DNA of 13,913 nt from a bacterium (GTDB taxonomy: Bacteria; UBP14; UBA6098; B30-G16). The stretch covers positions 1-13,913 of the forward strand of contig JALTEE010000006.1 of NCBI GenBank assembly GCA_027007865.1, given 5' to 3'. A program made the translations under genes and the position numbers. The notes beneath the pieces were generated by a model that saw only the letters and a list, made by a program, of their open reading frames with translations, was not told the DNA's origin and did not search any database. Positions 8,201 to 13,913 of the stretch are shown piece after piece. Every line of letters begins with the position of its first letter. Within the stretch, counting starts at the first letter, position 1.

Positions 8201-8801
8201 TGTCATCGGGCGCATCGTGGCAAAGTCTGTCTCTCAAAATAGGCAGTTCGCCAGAGATAACATAACCTCTATCGGTAACCTTTTCATATTGATGGTGCAA
8301 TAGTTGAGCCAATAAATTCTGGCTATAATCGAGCGTGTAGAAGGCACTTGTGTAAATATCATCTTCTGTGAACGGTCTTCCCCAGGTTGCGACAGGACGG
8401 ATTTCACCGTTGCACAGCAGAAACAATGCAGAAGTGGTGTCCCCATCGGGAGAAAAAACGCCGCAGTATGCGAAACCGCTTCGCCAAAACACAAACCGAA
8501 ATTGCAACGATGTATCGTATCCGTCGAGAGTATGACGAGGACGGCAGGTATAGTCCCAATAACAGGAATCGCCGAGAAAATAGTTAAAATCTCTGTCCCA
8601 ATATACAAAATCTCCCGAAACGACGGCGTCGGGAAATGAATCATCCGCAGCGATACCTTCTATATCGATTTCCGAACAGACATTGACCTTTTCTACGATT
8701 AAAACTGTATCGCCCATAATCGTCAGCGCATCATCATCCTGCGAAAATGATAGCCCGAACAGGAAAAGTAAAAATATTAACGGATATCTACGAAAATTCA
8801 T
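5253..8801 (-). CDS. Large exported cysteine-rich Ig-repeat protein with gliding-motility/FlgD-like C-terminus
   Basis: Function unknown; probably a secreted or surface scaffold. The ATG at 8801, 8 bases after GGAGG, gives 1182 residues and a clean signal peptide (MNFRRYPLIFLLFLFGLSFS). The longer frame to 8930 would overlap the upstream gene. About 40-390 is an aromatic-rich, perhaps propeller-like region. About 402-502 resembles the ASPM/SPD-2/Hydin 'choice-of-anchor' Ig fold (NLGTILIGTS, FSISNTGDA). Four Ig-like modules of about 100 residues follow (518-763, 765-864, 868-970, 971-1081). The first is interrupted at about 563-687 by a galactose-binding-like sandwich (ADNQATVYVDGNYI). About 1090-1182 starts PFTPNGDGTND and ends as a FlgD-type strand pair (WNGKDNTGK, PGLYLY), matching CHU_C/T9SS-style sorting domains. 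It has about 35 cysteines. No catalytic motif was recognised. It shares its Ig module type with the gene ending at 9781. Confidence 0.9.
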   Translation of the reverse strand: MNFRRYPLIFLLFLFGLSFSQDDDALTIMGDTVLIVEKVNVCSEIDIEGIAADDSFPDAVVSGDFVYWDRDFNYFLGDSCYWDYTCRPRHTLDGYDTSLQFRFVFWRSGFAYCGVFSPDGDTTSALFLLCNGEIRPVATWGRPFTEDDIYTSAFYTLDYSQNLLAQLLHHQYEKVTDRGYVISGELPILRDRLCHDAPDDSTGVYLYGFNMLSFSLYNNLSKTIWSVSSELRHTYTAGFYSSCWYSGTPIADGPWGVTYFLMNEHWCALCTDSAGLTGGTQSRGFNIHYIFPEHSAIRMQGGSNNLTEAWGYLDGILGMHIINCCTRDYPDANYYVFDAFPDSVRLVNESVDRNISSRFRMAVLADSIYIDDVWEDPTTGIDGNPPPLTLKIQQGWNGYVYPEMSIVPAETLNLGTILIGTSISGNFSISNTGDATMVITSLFHSDSANFSVAYSAYTPPGGTGFIISSFNPTGTGHFEDVLTVYTNVPCNSIVYLYVIAEVIDVTPLIPEIVEPLPNTWTSCSDQQIVMNVLCQESTSTEMESLRVNSSPLTTEYYDSSSSSWVSAESVWSSAWGTHILDGTDWLWDDHYDYGECVDFRVILNLPEGVSPDSASITIYADNQATVYVDGNYIDTTESIPWYHLKTFDISPYLHGGEDTVLIHACDLSGVIAGVDFYIVVFYTRICCRSVDSGSAVMTINGVEHNASDGTISIQDDTLIVYTPLSPDTFTDGDTVDVCLTDAADTCGQTFDELPLCWSFWVDLTPPDVWNIVPAPDAIIEDDFPHISLCLLDSLSGLDTATIGMTVNGGNVEPIVSVNDSCVSIDWDFAEALHFGDTILFCISATDTTDYCDDNLLDTCFTFYIYSQGPISVVTSPYDSIVSGCIDEEIWISLSDTQGIDSTTIMLSIDGDTFTCADSQLTFIDDSLLIFSPDAGYWSAQDTVHIKLLAANDMLGAPLQNQAEFTMFTDFVPPNGSLIEPTMNDWVQDMLAPLIFTFNDAISPILIDSCYVQVDDIVYPMSEILTSLSDDSTSGECAIYPQRYNFHWNPGDTIDITLHICDRPDTCEPNCTDTLFNVRFEPTIACFVHPDPFTPNGDGTNDYTVFDYPRMFVKSAKLRIFDLRNELVAEKTLGPISQPSDFDIRSWNGKDNTGKVLQPGLYLYIIFSEDGEVLCEGTVVLVR

Positions 8802-8809
8802 ATATGCCC

Positions 8810-8814
8810 CCTCC
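8810..8814 (-). promoter_or_regulatory. Ribosome binding site that fixes the start of the Ig-repeat gene
   Basis: GGAGG on the minus strand lies 8 bases before the ATG at 8801. It lies in the 23-base gap after the HEAT-repeat gene, so the real start does not overlap that gene. Confidence 0.85.
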
Positions 8815-8824
8815 AACATATTCT

Positions 8825-9775
8825 TTATGCTGCTGCCTTTTTTATCTTGCCCAGCGCATTTTCCGCTTTCATCTGAACAAATGGCGAATTGTCCCACAGC
8901 GAATGCTTTAACATATTTGCCACACGCCAATTCCCGCGGAAATGTCCGAGCGCTTCACAGGCAAATCCTCTGATGTGCGGGTCGCTATCTTGCAGCAGTT
9001 TTTCGAGCGTGGGCAGCGCATCTTCATTCTTGATGGCGCCAAGCAGGACAATTAGATGATATTTTTCCGGAATATTCGCAGAATCGAGTTTTTCCAGCGC
9101 AATGTCGAGCGCCTTTCGTGTATCTATCTTCGCTATCGCATTTTGTGCGGTATATCGCACTGCATAGGAGGAATCGGATAACAGAGCGAACAGCGGTTCA
9201 ACGGCGCGTTTGTCTCCGAGGCGTCCGAGCGACAGCGCAGCAAGTCTGCGAACCGATGCGATTGTATCGGTCAGCGCATCGATTAAAATCGGCACAGCGA
9301 CAGTGTCGCCGAGTCTCCCAAGTGCATAACAGGCGGAGCCCCGAAGTCCTGGATAACCATATCTCGCTGCAACCATAAGCGGCGGAATTGCATCTTTATT
9401 CCCAACACTGCCCAAAATCCTCGTGGAAAGCGATGCGATACCTTTATTCGTATCCGCAAGCGCCATAATAAGATACGGCATAGCATCGTCGCCCATTTTT
9501 CGCAATGCGCGCTCCGCTTCCAGAACTTTGCGAATATTTTTGCGACCAAGTTGAGTTATCAAAAATGGCACCGCTTTTTTACCCGATTTAGCAAGTTTCT
9601 TTCGTGCCTTCGCTCCTTTTGCATAAAGACGAACATCACCAGCAGAAGCGAGCAAAAACCAGTGCTTGATTTTCTTCATCGATGCCGCATAACTACCCAC
9701 AGAAAGAGAAAGCAGCATAACAGCAACGAGAAATGTCCGAAAGATTGTAGAGTTAATATGTTTCATATCTCGCAT
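8825..9775 (-). CDS. Exported HEAT-repeat protein
   Basis: A probable periplasmic or surface binding protein; no partner is known. It is 316 residues from the ATG at 9775, or 313 from the ATG at 9766. Neither has a good Shine-Dalgarno sequence, and the first lies only 5 bases after the upstream stop, which suggests translational coupling. The signal peptide ends near VGSYAAS; there is no lipobox cysteine. From about residue 45 to the end the protein is helical repeats of about 31 residues of the HEAT/PBS-lyase type, for example VPFLITQLG, CYALGRLGD, AALSLGRLGD and ACEALGHFRG; roughly eight units can be counted. HEAT solenoids usually bind proteins. Its place between two giant sorted proteins suggests a role in their folding, export or anchoring, but this is inference. 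Confidence 0.92.
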   Translation of the reverse strand: MRDMKHINSTIFRTFLVAVMLLSLSVGSYAASMKKIKHWFLLASAGDVRLYAKGAKARKKLAKSGKKAVPFLITQLGRKNIRKVLEAERALRKMGDDAMPYLIMALADTNKGIASLSTRILGSVGNKDAIPPLMVAARYGYPGLRGSACYALGRLGDTVAVPILIDALTDTIASVRRLAALSLGRLGDKRAVEPLFALLSDSSYAVRYTAQNAIAKIDTRKALDIALEKLDSANIPEKYHLIVLLGAIKNEDALPTLEKLLQDSDPHIRGFACEALGHFRGNWRVANMLKHSLWDNSPFVQMKAENALGKIKKAAA

Positions 9776-9780
9776 TCGAT

Positions 9781-12700
9781 TTATTTTATCAGAGTAATTT
9801 TTCGCTTCAAAGATAGCGTTTTTGTGCGCAACCGGACGAAATAGACACCCGATGAAACGAATTTTCCAGAATTGTCTCTACCATTCCAAACGAGTGTATT
9901 TAATCCTGAATGCGCAGCACCCGAGAACAATGTCCGCACAAGCGAACCCGATATGTCATATAGTTCGACGATAACTTCTTGCGAAGCGGGCAGCGTAAAT
10001 TGTATCTCTGTCGTAGCGTTAAACGGATTCGGCTTGTTCGGCAGCAGTGATACTTTTTCTGGTAGCGAAGATACCGTTATTTTTAATTCCGCATTCTGCG
10101 CAATCACATCATTCTGCGAGGACATATCTACCGCAGCATTTCCATCGGCGATTGTAAATAAATATCCCTGCGGAATGGAATTTTCGTCCCAACTAAATTT
10201 TGTTCCTGGTTGCGTTTCGATTGTGAATTCGCCGCCCGGTTTTGCATCTCTGTTCAATCGATAGTCGCCGCAAATAAATGCGGAAGACTTGTTCGCTTCA
10301 TCTGGCGGCAACGGCGGAAGAACTTCATCCATCGCATCGATTCCCGATGAAGCATTTTTATCCAATGCGATTGTCAATTTCGTATCGCCTGCGAGAATAT
10401 CGAACTGCATTGCGGGTTCGGCTGTATTTTTCTTCAACAATGTGCCATCTCCGCCGAATGAAAGTTCGCACTCATTCATTGCAAATACCCAATATCCAAT
10501 GCCGACAAAGAGTGTATCGTTTGCGAGATTGTATCCGCTTGCTTCGCAGGTATTATACCAATAGATATTGTCTGCTAAAATAGCGCCAGCGGGGATTGTC
10601 GATAGCGAATCGATTAGGAAATATCCATCATCGCTTGCTGGCGTGCCAACCATATTCCAACCCGCCCAAAGATGAACATTCACAGAAGGAACATCCATTC
10701 CCGCCATATTTATTGTCGCAGAATCGAGAGCAAAAACCCAAAATGCCTTGCCGACTGCTGGACCCATCAGAACATCGTATGCACTATAGACAGGATTATA
10801 CCAGAAGCCATCGGTGATTGCTCCCGGAACGATTTCTCTGATGAGCATATCTCCTGTTGGAAGAATCGGCAGACTGAGCATATTCCAGCCGGGGCAGAGA
10901 TACATCGTGTCCCTATGCAGTTCCGTCCGTAGGAAATTGATTGTTATCGCGGTGGAATCGAGGAAGAAGAAAGTCGTGTCGCTGTGCATATCGAGAGTGA
11001 TGTTGCCGTAATCTGTCGAATATGTCAGCGTCAGCATTCCATCGGGCAGTCCCGTGGGATTCCAATATACAAATACCGTATCGCCGATATATGTCGAATA
11101 TGCCTGCCAGGTTATAGATGTATCATCGGAGCTGCGGAAATCGCGTTCGAGTCTGTCCACAGCGGGATGTTCTGGGTCGTCGATTGGGAACCAGGCATTG
11201 AGGTCGCCCGGCGAAGGTGGAGGTCCAATCAAATCGATTGTAGAATCGTATCCATTGGTAGCGCCTTCCGCTGCGCCAAAAGTGAGCGATGCCATAGGAA
11301 GATTTTTCGTCCAAAAATACATAGTCGAACTCCATACAGAAGGTTCCCAGCAAGTCGTGAAAAATCCGTCCGTGGTTTTTGCACCGAGTGAGCCGTCATT
11401 GAACGAGGCATCTTCAAATGTCAGCGTAGAATATGTTCCGAGATGGTCTCCTACAACGCAGCGGATATAGAACAATGCTCCTTGACCGACGAGGTCGCTC
11501 CCACTGCCCGTTATTTCAACAACACCATATTCGCTCGTGTCCATTGTCAAATCTCCCCAGCCCGATGTGAGAGCGCCAGTTTCGATAATATCCACAGGCA
11601 TCAGAACTGATGGGAAGTATCTCACAGAGATATCGAACGATGTGATTCCCATTCCTGTAATATCTTCCACCGTAACAGGAATGTCCACGACATCACTGGG
11701 GCAACCTGTCGTATCGGGCAGCCAAATATCGACGATATTAATCGAAAAGCACCATTCGTATGGTTCTTCGATGTGGTTCGGTTCGCAGTAGTCCACATCG
11801 GCATCTGCCACATCTGTCAGCGAACAGCAAATTGTGTCGCCATCATCGAATGTGAGTCCTGCAAGATTGGGGGAAAATGTGAGAATATTGCCTGCAAATG
11901 TAAGGCAACTATCGTCGATAGTGTATTCTGTGCCATTTACTTCGAATGTAATCGTGGCAGGGTTCACTTCTCGCTCGTTATCGATAATTTGCAGGGTTAT
12001 GTCTCCGAAATCGGTCGTGCCGAGAACACTGCCATCGGCGGGGTCCTCGTCCGATGCAACGGGCGGAGCGATATCCACGAAAAAGTTGCCGAAAACATCT
12101 TCGAGGTCGCAACCGATTGTATCCCTCGCATAGACAATTCCCCAAGTGTGATATGTATTGTTAGCCCAGTTAACAGACGGCGTGAAAACGAGGCTATCGC
12201 CTACAATTTCAATGCGAGAATCGGATAAATCGAATGTATCATCATCGACAGCGAACAGAAACGAATCGATATCGTTCGGCGAGTCGAAGAACATCGTCAA
12301 TTGCTGGTCGTTGCAGGCGGAAACCGCATCATCGAATGGATTTCCAATTTCACCATAAGGTGCTATAATTTCGGGAAGCCAAAAATCGCGACAGACGCTA
12401 AAAACCGTGTCAATAGAAACCGAAGTAACATACACGCAAATAGAATCGTGTTCTGTTGGCGGATGTTCCGTGTCGATTCTGATATTCCAACTCGCATTTC
12501 CGACTTCGCCGGGCGAGAGCAATGTTGTCGTGAATGGTTCTGTGGCAGAATATCCCGTATCGACGGCGAGACCTTCGGGAAGCACAATCGTTGCCATCGG
12601 GTCGCTTAAAGCGACTCCTGTGCCATTCGTGAATGTTGCGAGAACCTCGAAAGGATTTTCTGTATATTCACAGTTCTCGATAGATGGGAAAACAGGAATG

Positions 12701-13644
12701 TTGAGTATCAATTCTCCCGATAGCGGTTCTCCGAGGCCAAAATATGTCGCCACGAGAAGAGTTTCACCGGGGCATATTTCTTCGGGATACCACCATAGCA
12801 AAACAGACGAATCGCCATAAGGAGAATGAGAAGGTGCTAAATCCCAATCGACATTGTAGAATGTAGGCCACGAACCCACGGCGAATCTGCTCGGTGGAAC
12901 AGCATCGTATCCGCACATAATTCCCAGTGCAACGAGCGCATCGGGGTCGGTGATATCTTCGTAGGCATACCAATAGCAAGGGAACGGAATTGTATCGATG
13001 TTCCAGAAATCTTCTTCGATGCCGGAGTATCCGAGTATCGTGGAGAGTGCCGCTGCATCGTTATCGGCTATGTCCGTGTCGAGTTGGAGCAAAGCGCCGA
13101 TGTTGTGGCAGACATCGTCGTTATTGATGATGATATATTTTATGAAAACTGTTCCTGTCGTATATGTGGGATATTCGAGATAGACGGGTTGAAGCCATTG
13201 ATATACATCTATGTTCATTCCGGGTATTTCATATCCGCCATAGAAGTAGTTGGAATCTGTGTTTGTGGGCCAGGTCATTTCTGTAAAACCGGGCGCAAGT
13301 GGGTTCATATATGTGCAAGAAGGTCCTCCCCCGGGAGATACATACGATTCGCCATCGACACGAACAATCACCCAGGACGACCACGGCGAACTTGGATAAT
13401 AATATGTCAGACAGTCATTGTCCGGATATGTGCCGATATTGAACCTGCCATAATCGACATCGGTAGTGTTCTCTTCGACCTGCACGCCGATGTAATCGTT
13501 GTGGATAAATGCGGTTTTAGTTCCGCGCTCCGCCGGTTGCAGCGAAGATTTCCACGCAGAATATCTCGCTCCGTCGTATTCGTCCGCAAAAACTACGGAT
13601 GACAAAAGCGAAAGAATTGTTAGTGCGAAAATAATCCATCGCAT
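9781..13644 (-). CDS. Giant exported multidomain protein with Ig-like and cohesin-like domains and a T9SS type A-like C-terminal domain
   Basis: Function unknown; probably surface-attached or secreted. The ATG at 13644, 8 bases after GGAGG, gives 1287 residues; a GTG three codons earlier overlaps the binding site. The signal peptide is MRWIIFALTILSLLSSVVFA. About 25-315 is a beta-rich domain with Y-I-I-N-N-D and LLQLDTDIADND segments. About 317-417 is a CARDB-like region. Ig-like modules lie at 424-526 and 527-637. About 638-762 reads like a cohesin domain (DIPVTVEDITGMGITSFDIS, then LTSGWG). A module at 782-905 appears again at about 1079-1192. Between them two GWNM...GYWVFA repeats fill 915-1065. 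The last 90 residues (NKPNPFNATTEIQF, WNGRDNSGK, SGVYFVRL) match T9SS type A/FlgD-like C-terminal domains. No dockerin or enzyme motif was seen. It is the first gene of the minus-strand unit. Confidence 0.91.
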   Translation of the reverse strand: MRWIIFALTILSLLSSVVFADEYDGARYSAWKSSLQPAERGTKTAFIHNDYIGVQVEENTTDVDYGRFNIGTYPDNDCLTYYYPSSPWSSWVIVRVDGESYVSPGGGPSCTYMNPLAPGFTEMTWPTNTDSNYFYGGYEIPGMNIDVYQWLQPVYLEYPTYTTGTVFIKYIIINNDDVCHNIGALLQLDTDIADNDAAALSTILGYSGIEEDFWNIDTIPFPCYWYAYEDITDPDALVALGIMCGYDAVPPSRFAVGSWPTFYNVDWDLAPSHSPYGDSSVLLWWYPEEICPGETLLVATYFGLGEPLSGELILNIPVFPSIENCEYTENPFEVLATFTNGTGVALSDPMATIVLPEGLAVDTGYSATEPFTTTLLSPGEVGNASWNIRIDTEHPPTEHDSICVYVTSVSIDTVFSVCRDFWLPEIIAPYGEIGNPFDDAVSACNDQQLTMFFDSPNDIDSFLFAVDDDTFDLSDSRIEIVGDSLVFTPSVNWANNTYHTWGIVYARDTIGCDLEDVFGNFFVDIAPPVASDEDPADGSVLGTTDFGDITLQIIDNEREVNPATITFEVNGTEYTIDDSCLTFAGNILTFSPNLAGLTFDDGDTICCSLTDVADADVDYCEPNHIEEPYEWCFSINIVDIWLPDTTGCPSDVVDIPVTVEDITGMGITSFDISVRYFPSVLMPVDIIETGALTSGWGDLTMDTSEYGVVEITGSGSDLVGQGALFYIRCVVGDHLGTYSTLTFEDASFNDGSLGAKTTDGFFTTCWEPSVWSSTMYFWTKNLPMASLTFGAAEGATNGYDSTIDLIGPPPSPGDLNAWFPIDDPEHPAVDRLERDFRSSDDTSITWQAYSTYIGDTVFVYWNPTGLPDGMLTLTYSTDYGNITLDMHSDTTFFFLDSTAITINFLRTELHRDTMYLCPGWNMLSLPILPTGDMLIREIVPGAITDGFWYNPVYSAYDVLMGPAVGKAFWVFALDSATINMAGMDVPSVNVHLWAGWNMVGTPASDDGYFLIDSLSTIPAGAILADNIYWYNTCEASGYNLANDTLFVGIGYWVFAMNECELSFGGDGTLLKKNTAEPAMQFDILAGDTKLTIALDKNASSGIDAMDEVLPPLPPDEANKSSAFICGDYRLNRDAKPGGEFTIETQPGTKFSWDENSIPQGYLFTIADGNAAVDMSSQNDVIAQNAELKITVSSLPEKVSLLPNKPNPFNATTEIQFTLPASQEVIVELYDISGSLVRTLFSGAAHSGLNTLVWNGRDNSGKFVSSGVYFVRLRTKTLSLKRKITLIK

Positions 13645-13652
13645 TTTAAACA

Positions 13653-13657
13653 CCTCC
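13653..13657 (-). promoter_or_regulatory. Ribosome binding site that fixes the start of the 1287-residue gene
   Basis: GGAGG on the minus strand ends 8 bases before the ATG at 13644. Because it runs into the in-frame GTG at 13653, that GTG is unlikely to be the start. Confidence 0.85.
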
Positions 13658-13679
13658 CAAAATAAATGTTCATTAGACC

Positions 13680-13688
13680 TGCAAAATA
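13680..13688 (-). promoter_or_regulatory. TATTTTGCA element upstream of the minus-strand unit (candidate promoter)
   Basis: Minus-strand TATTTTGCA lies 35 bases before the ATG at 13644 and 22 bases before the GGAGG site. The equivalent distances at the plus-strand unit are 34 and 21. A promoter role is inferred from this matched spacing. Confidence 0.35.
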
Positions 13689-13700
13689 GAAAAAACTCAC

Positions 13701-13728
13701 TGTTATTCCCTTGTTTGACAAGGGAATC
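13701..13728. repeat. Hairpin repeat, family 2, copy 1
   Basis: TGTTATTCCC is followed by a perfect 9-bp stem: ATTCCCTTG at 13705-13713 pairs with CAAGGGAAT at 13719-13727, loop 5 bases. It shares its TGTYATTCCC start and GGAATC end with 13845-13870. It resembles the short 'TGTCATTCCC...GGAATCC' intergenic palindromes common in bacterial genomes. It sits just upstream of the candidate promoter of the minus-strand unit. Confidence 0.6.
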
Positions 13729-13913
13729 AAGTAAAATCGATACTTCTGAATTCCCGTTTCCCCTCTGGTAGAATTTCTACAATTTAAGCGACCACCAGGA
13801 GCGACATCCGCGAGCCGCGAAGCGCAATGGTCAAACGGAACGATTGTCATTCCCAACTCGATTAGGAATCCAGTCCCGTCCCAGCAGGATAACGAAATCT
13901 TTTATTTTGCAAA
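13729..13913. other. Right-edge intergenic region
   Basis: No gene was recognised. It holds the short palindrome GTAGAATTTCTAC (13768-13780), a second family 2 hairpin (13845-13870) and a plus-strand TATTTTGCA at 13903-13911. If that nonamer is a promoter element, a plus-strand gene should begin about 35 bases past it, just outside the window. Confidence 0.6.
13845..13870. repeat. Hairpin repeat, family 2, copy 2 (degenerate)
   Basis: TGTCATTCCC at 13845-13854 and GGAATC at 13865-13870 repeat the outline of 13701-13728. The stem is reduced to 5 bp (13849-13853 with 13865-13869), and the loop sequence is unrelated. It is in the same orientation as copy 1. Confidence 0.5.

Noticed and set aside
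8802..8930. Longer N-terminus for the 1182-residue protein
   Set aside because: It would overlap the HEAT-repeat gene by about 100 bases and bury the signal peptide; GGAGG lies before the ATG at 8801.
9680..9775. Lipoprotein signal on the HEAT-repeat protein
   Set aside because: No cysteine follows the hydrophobic stretch; the likely cleavage is after an Ala-rich site (SYA-AS).
11153..11207. Possible dockerin at the PGDLNAWFPIDD segment of the 1287-residue protein
   Set aside because: It lacks the paired calcium-loop pattern of dockerins; the segment fits the module duplicated at 1079-1192.
13781..13840. Possible RNA gene in the right-edge region
   Set aside because: No cloverleaf or other convincing fold could be drawn, and there is no CCA end or conserved tRNA loop.

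Overview
The window carries six protein-coding genes in two convergent transcription units, plus intergenic repeats at both ends and in the middle. The exported proteins have long Ig-like arrays and C-terminal domains of the FlgD/T9SS-sorting kind. One is a patatin fused to an outer-membrane barrel. Together with an S41 protease of the long type ending in a GRKVYGGGG motif, this points to a Gram-negative bacterium of the Fibrobacteres-Chlorobi-Bacteroidetes type or a neighbouring candidate phylum (Cloacimonadota, Marinimicrobia and WOR-3 are examples of the style). No rRNA or other taxonomic marker is present, so the phylum cannot be fixed. No tRNA, rRNA, CRISPR array, transposase or phage gene was seen.

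Left part, plus strand (181-2294): an exported C-terminal processing protease (S41) is followed after 14 bases by acpS (holo-ACP synthase). This short housekeeping unit is flanked by two direct copies of a hairpin-forming intergenic repeat, at 5-64 and 2424-2483. The convergent gap 2295-2593 holds a tandem of hairpins and no convincing gene.

Right part, minus strand, read from 13644 down to 2594: (1) a 1287-residue exported multidomain protein with a cohesin-like domain and a type A-like C-terminal sorting domain; (2) a 316-residue exported HEAT-repeat protein starting 5 bases after it; (3) an 1182-residue exported, cysteine-rich Ig-repeat protein with a gliding-motility/FlgD-like C-terminus, starting 23 bases later; (4) after 85 bases, an 857-residue patatin-POTRA-barrel protein. 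The order and short gaps suggest one cell-envelope operon, perhaps with a second promoter before the patatin gene. Functions of the two giant proteins are unknown; the sequence supports surface or secreted beta-rich scaffolds, not enzymes.

Three genes (the S41 protease and the two giant proteins) have a GGAGG ribosome binding site exactly 8 bases before an internal ATG, which fixes their starts downstream of the longest open frame. A nonamer TATTTTGCA lies 34-35 bases upstream of the first gene of each unit and recurs at the right edge of the window, which makes it a candidate promoter element. The main points for a second look are this element, the two intergenic repeat families, a sugar-binding-like domain apparently inserted in an Ig-like module, a duplicated module around a GWN-repeat segment, and the barrel-fused patatin in an operon of sorted surface proteins.
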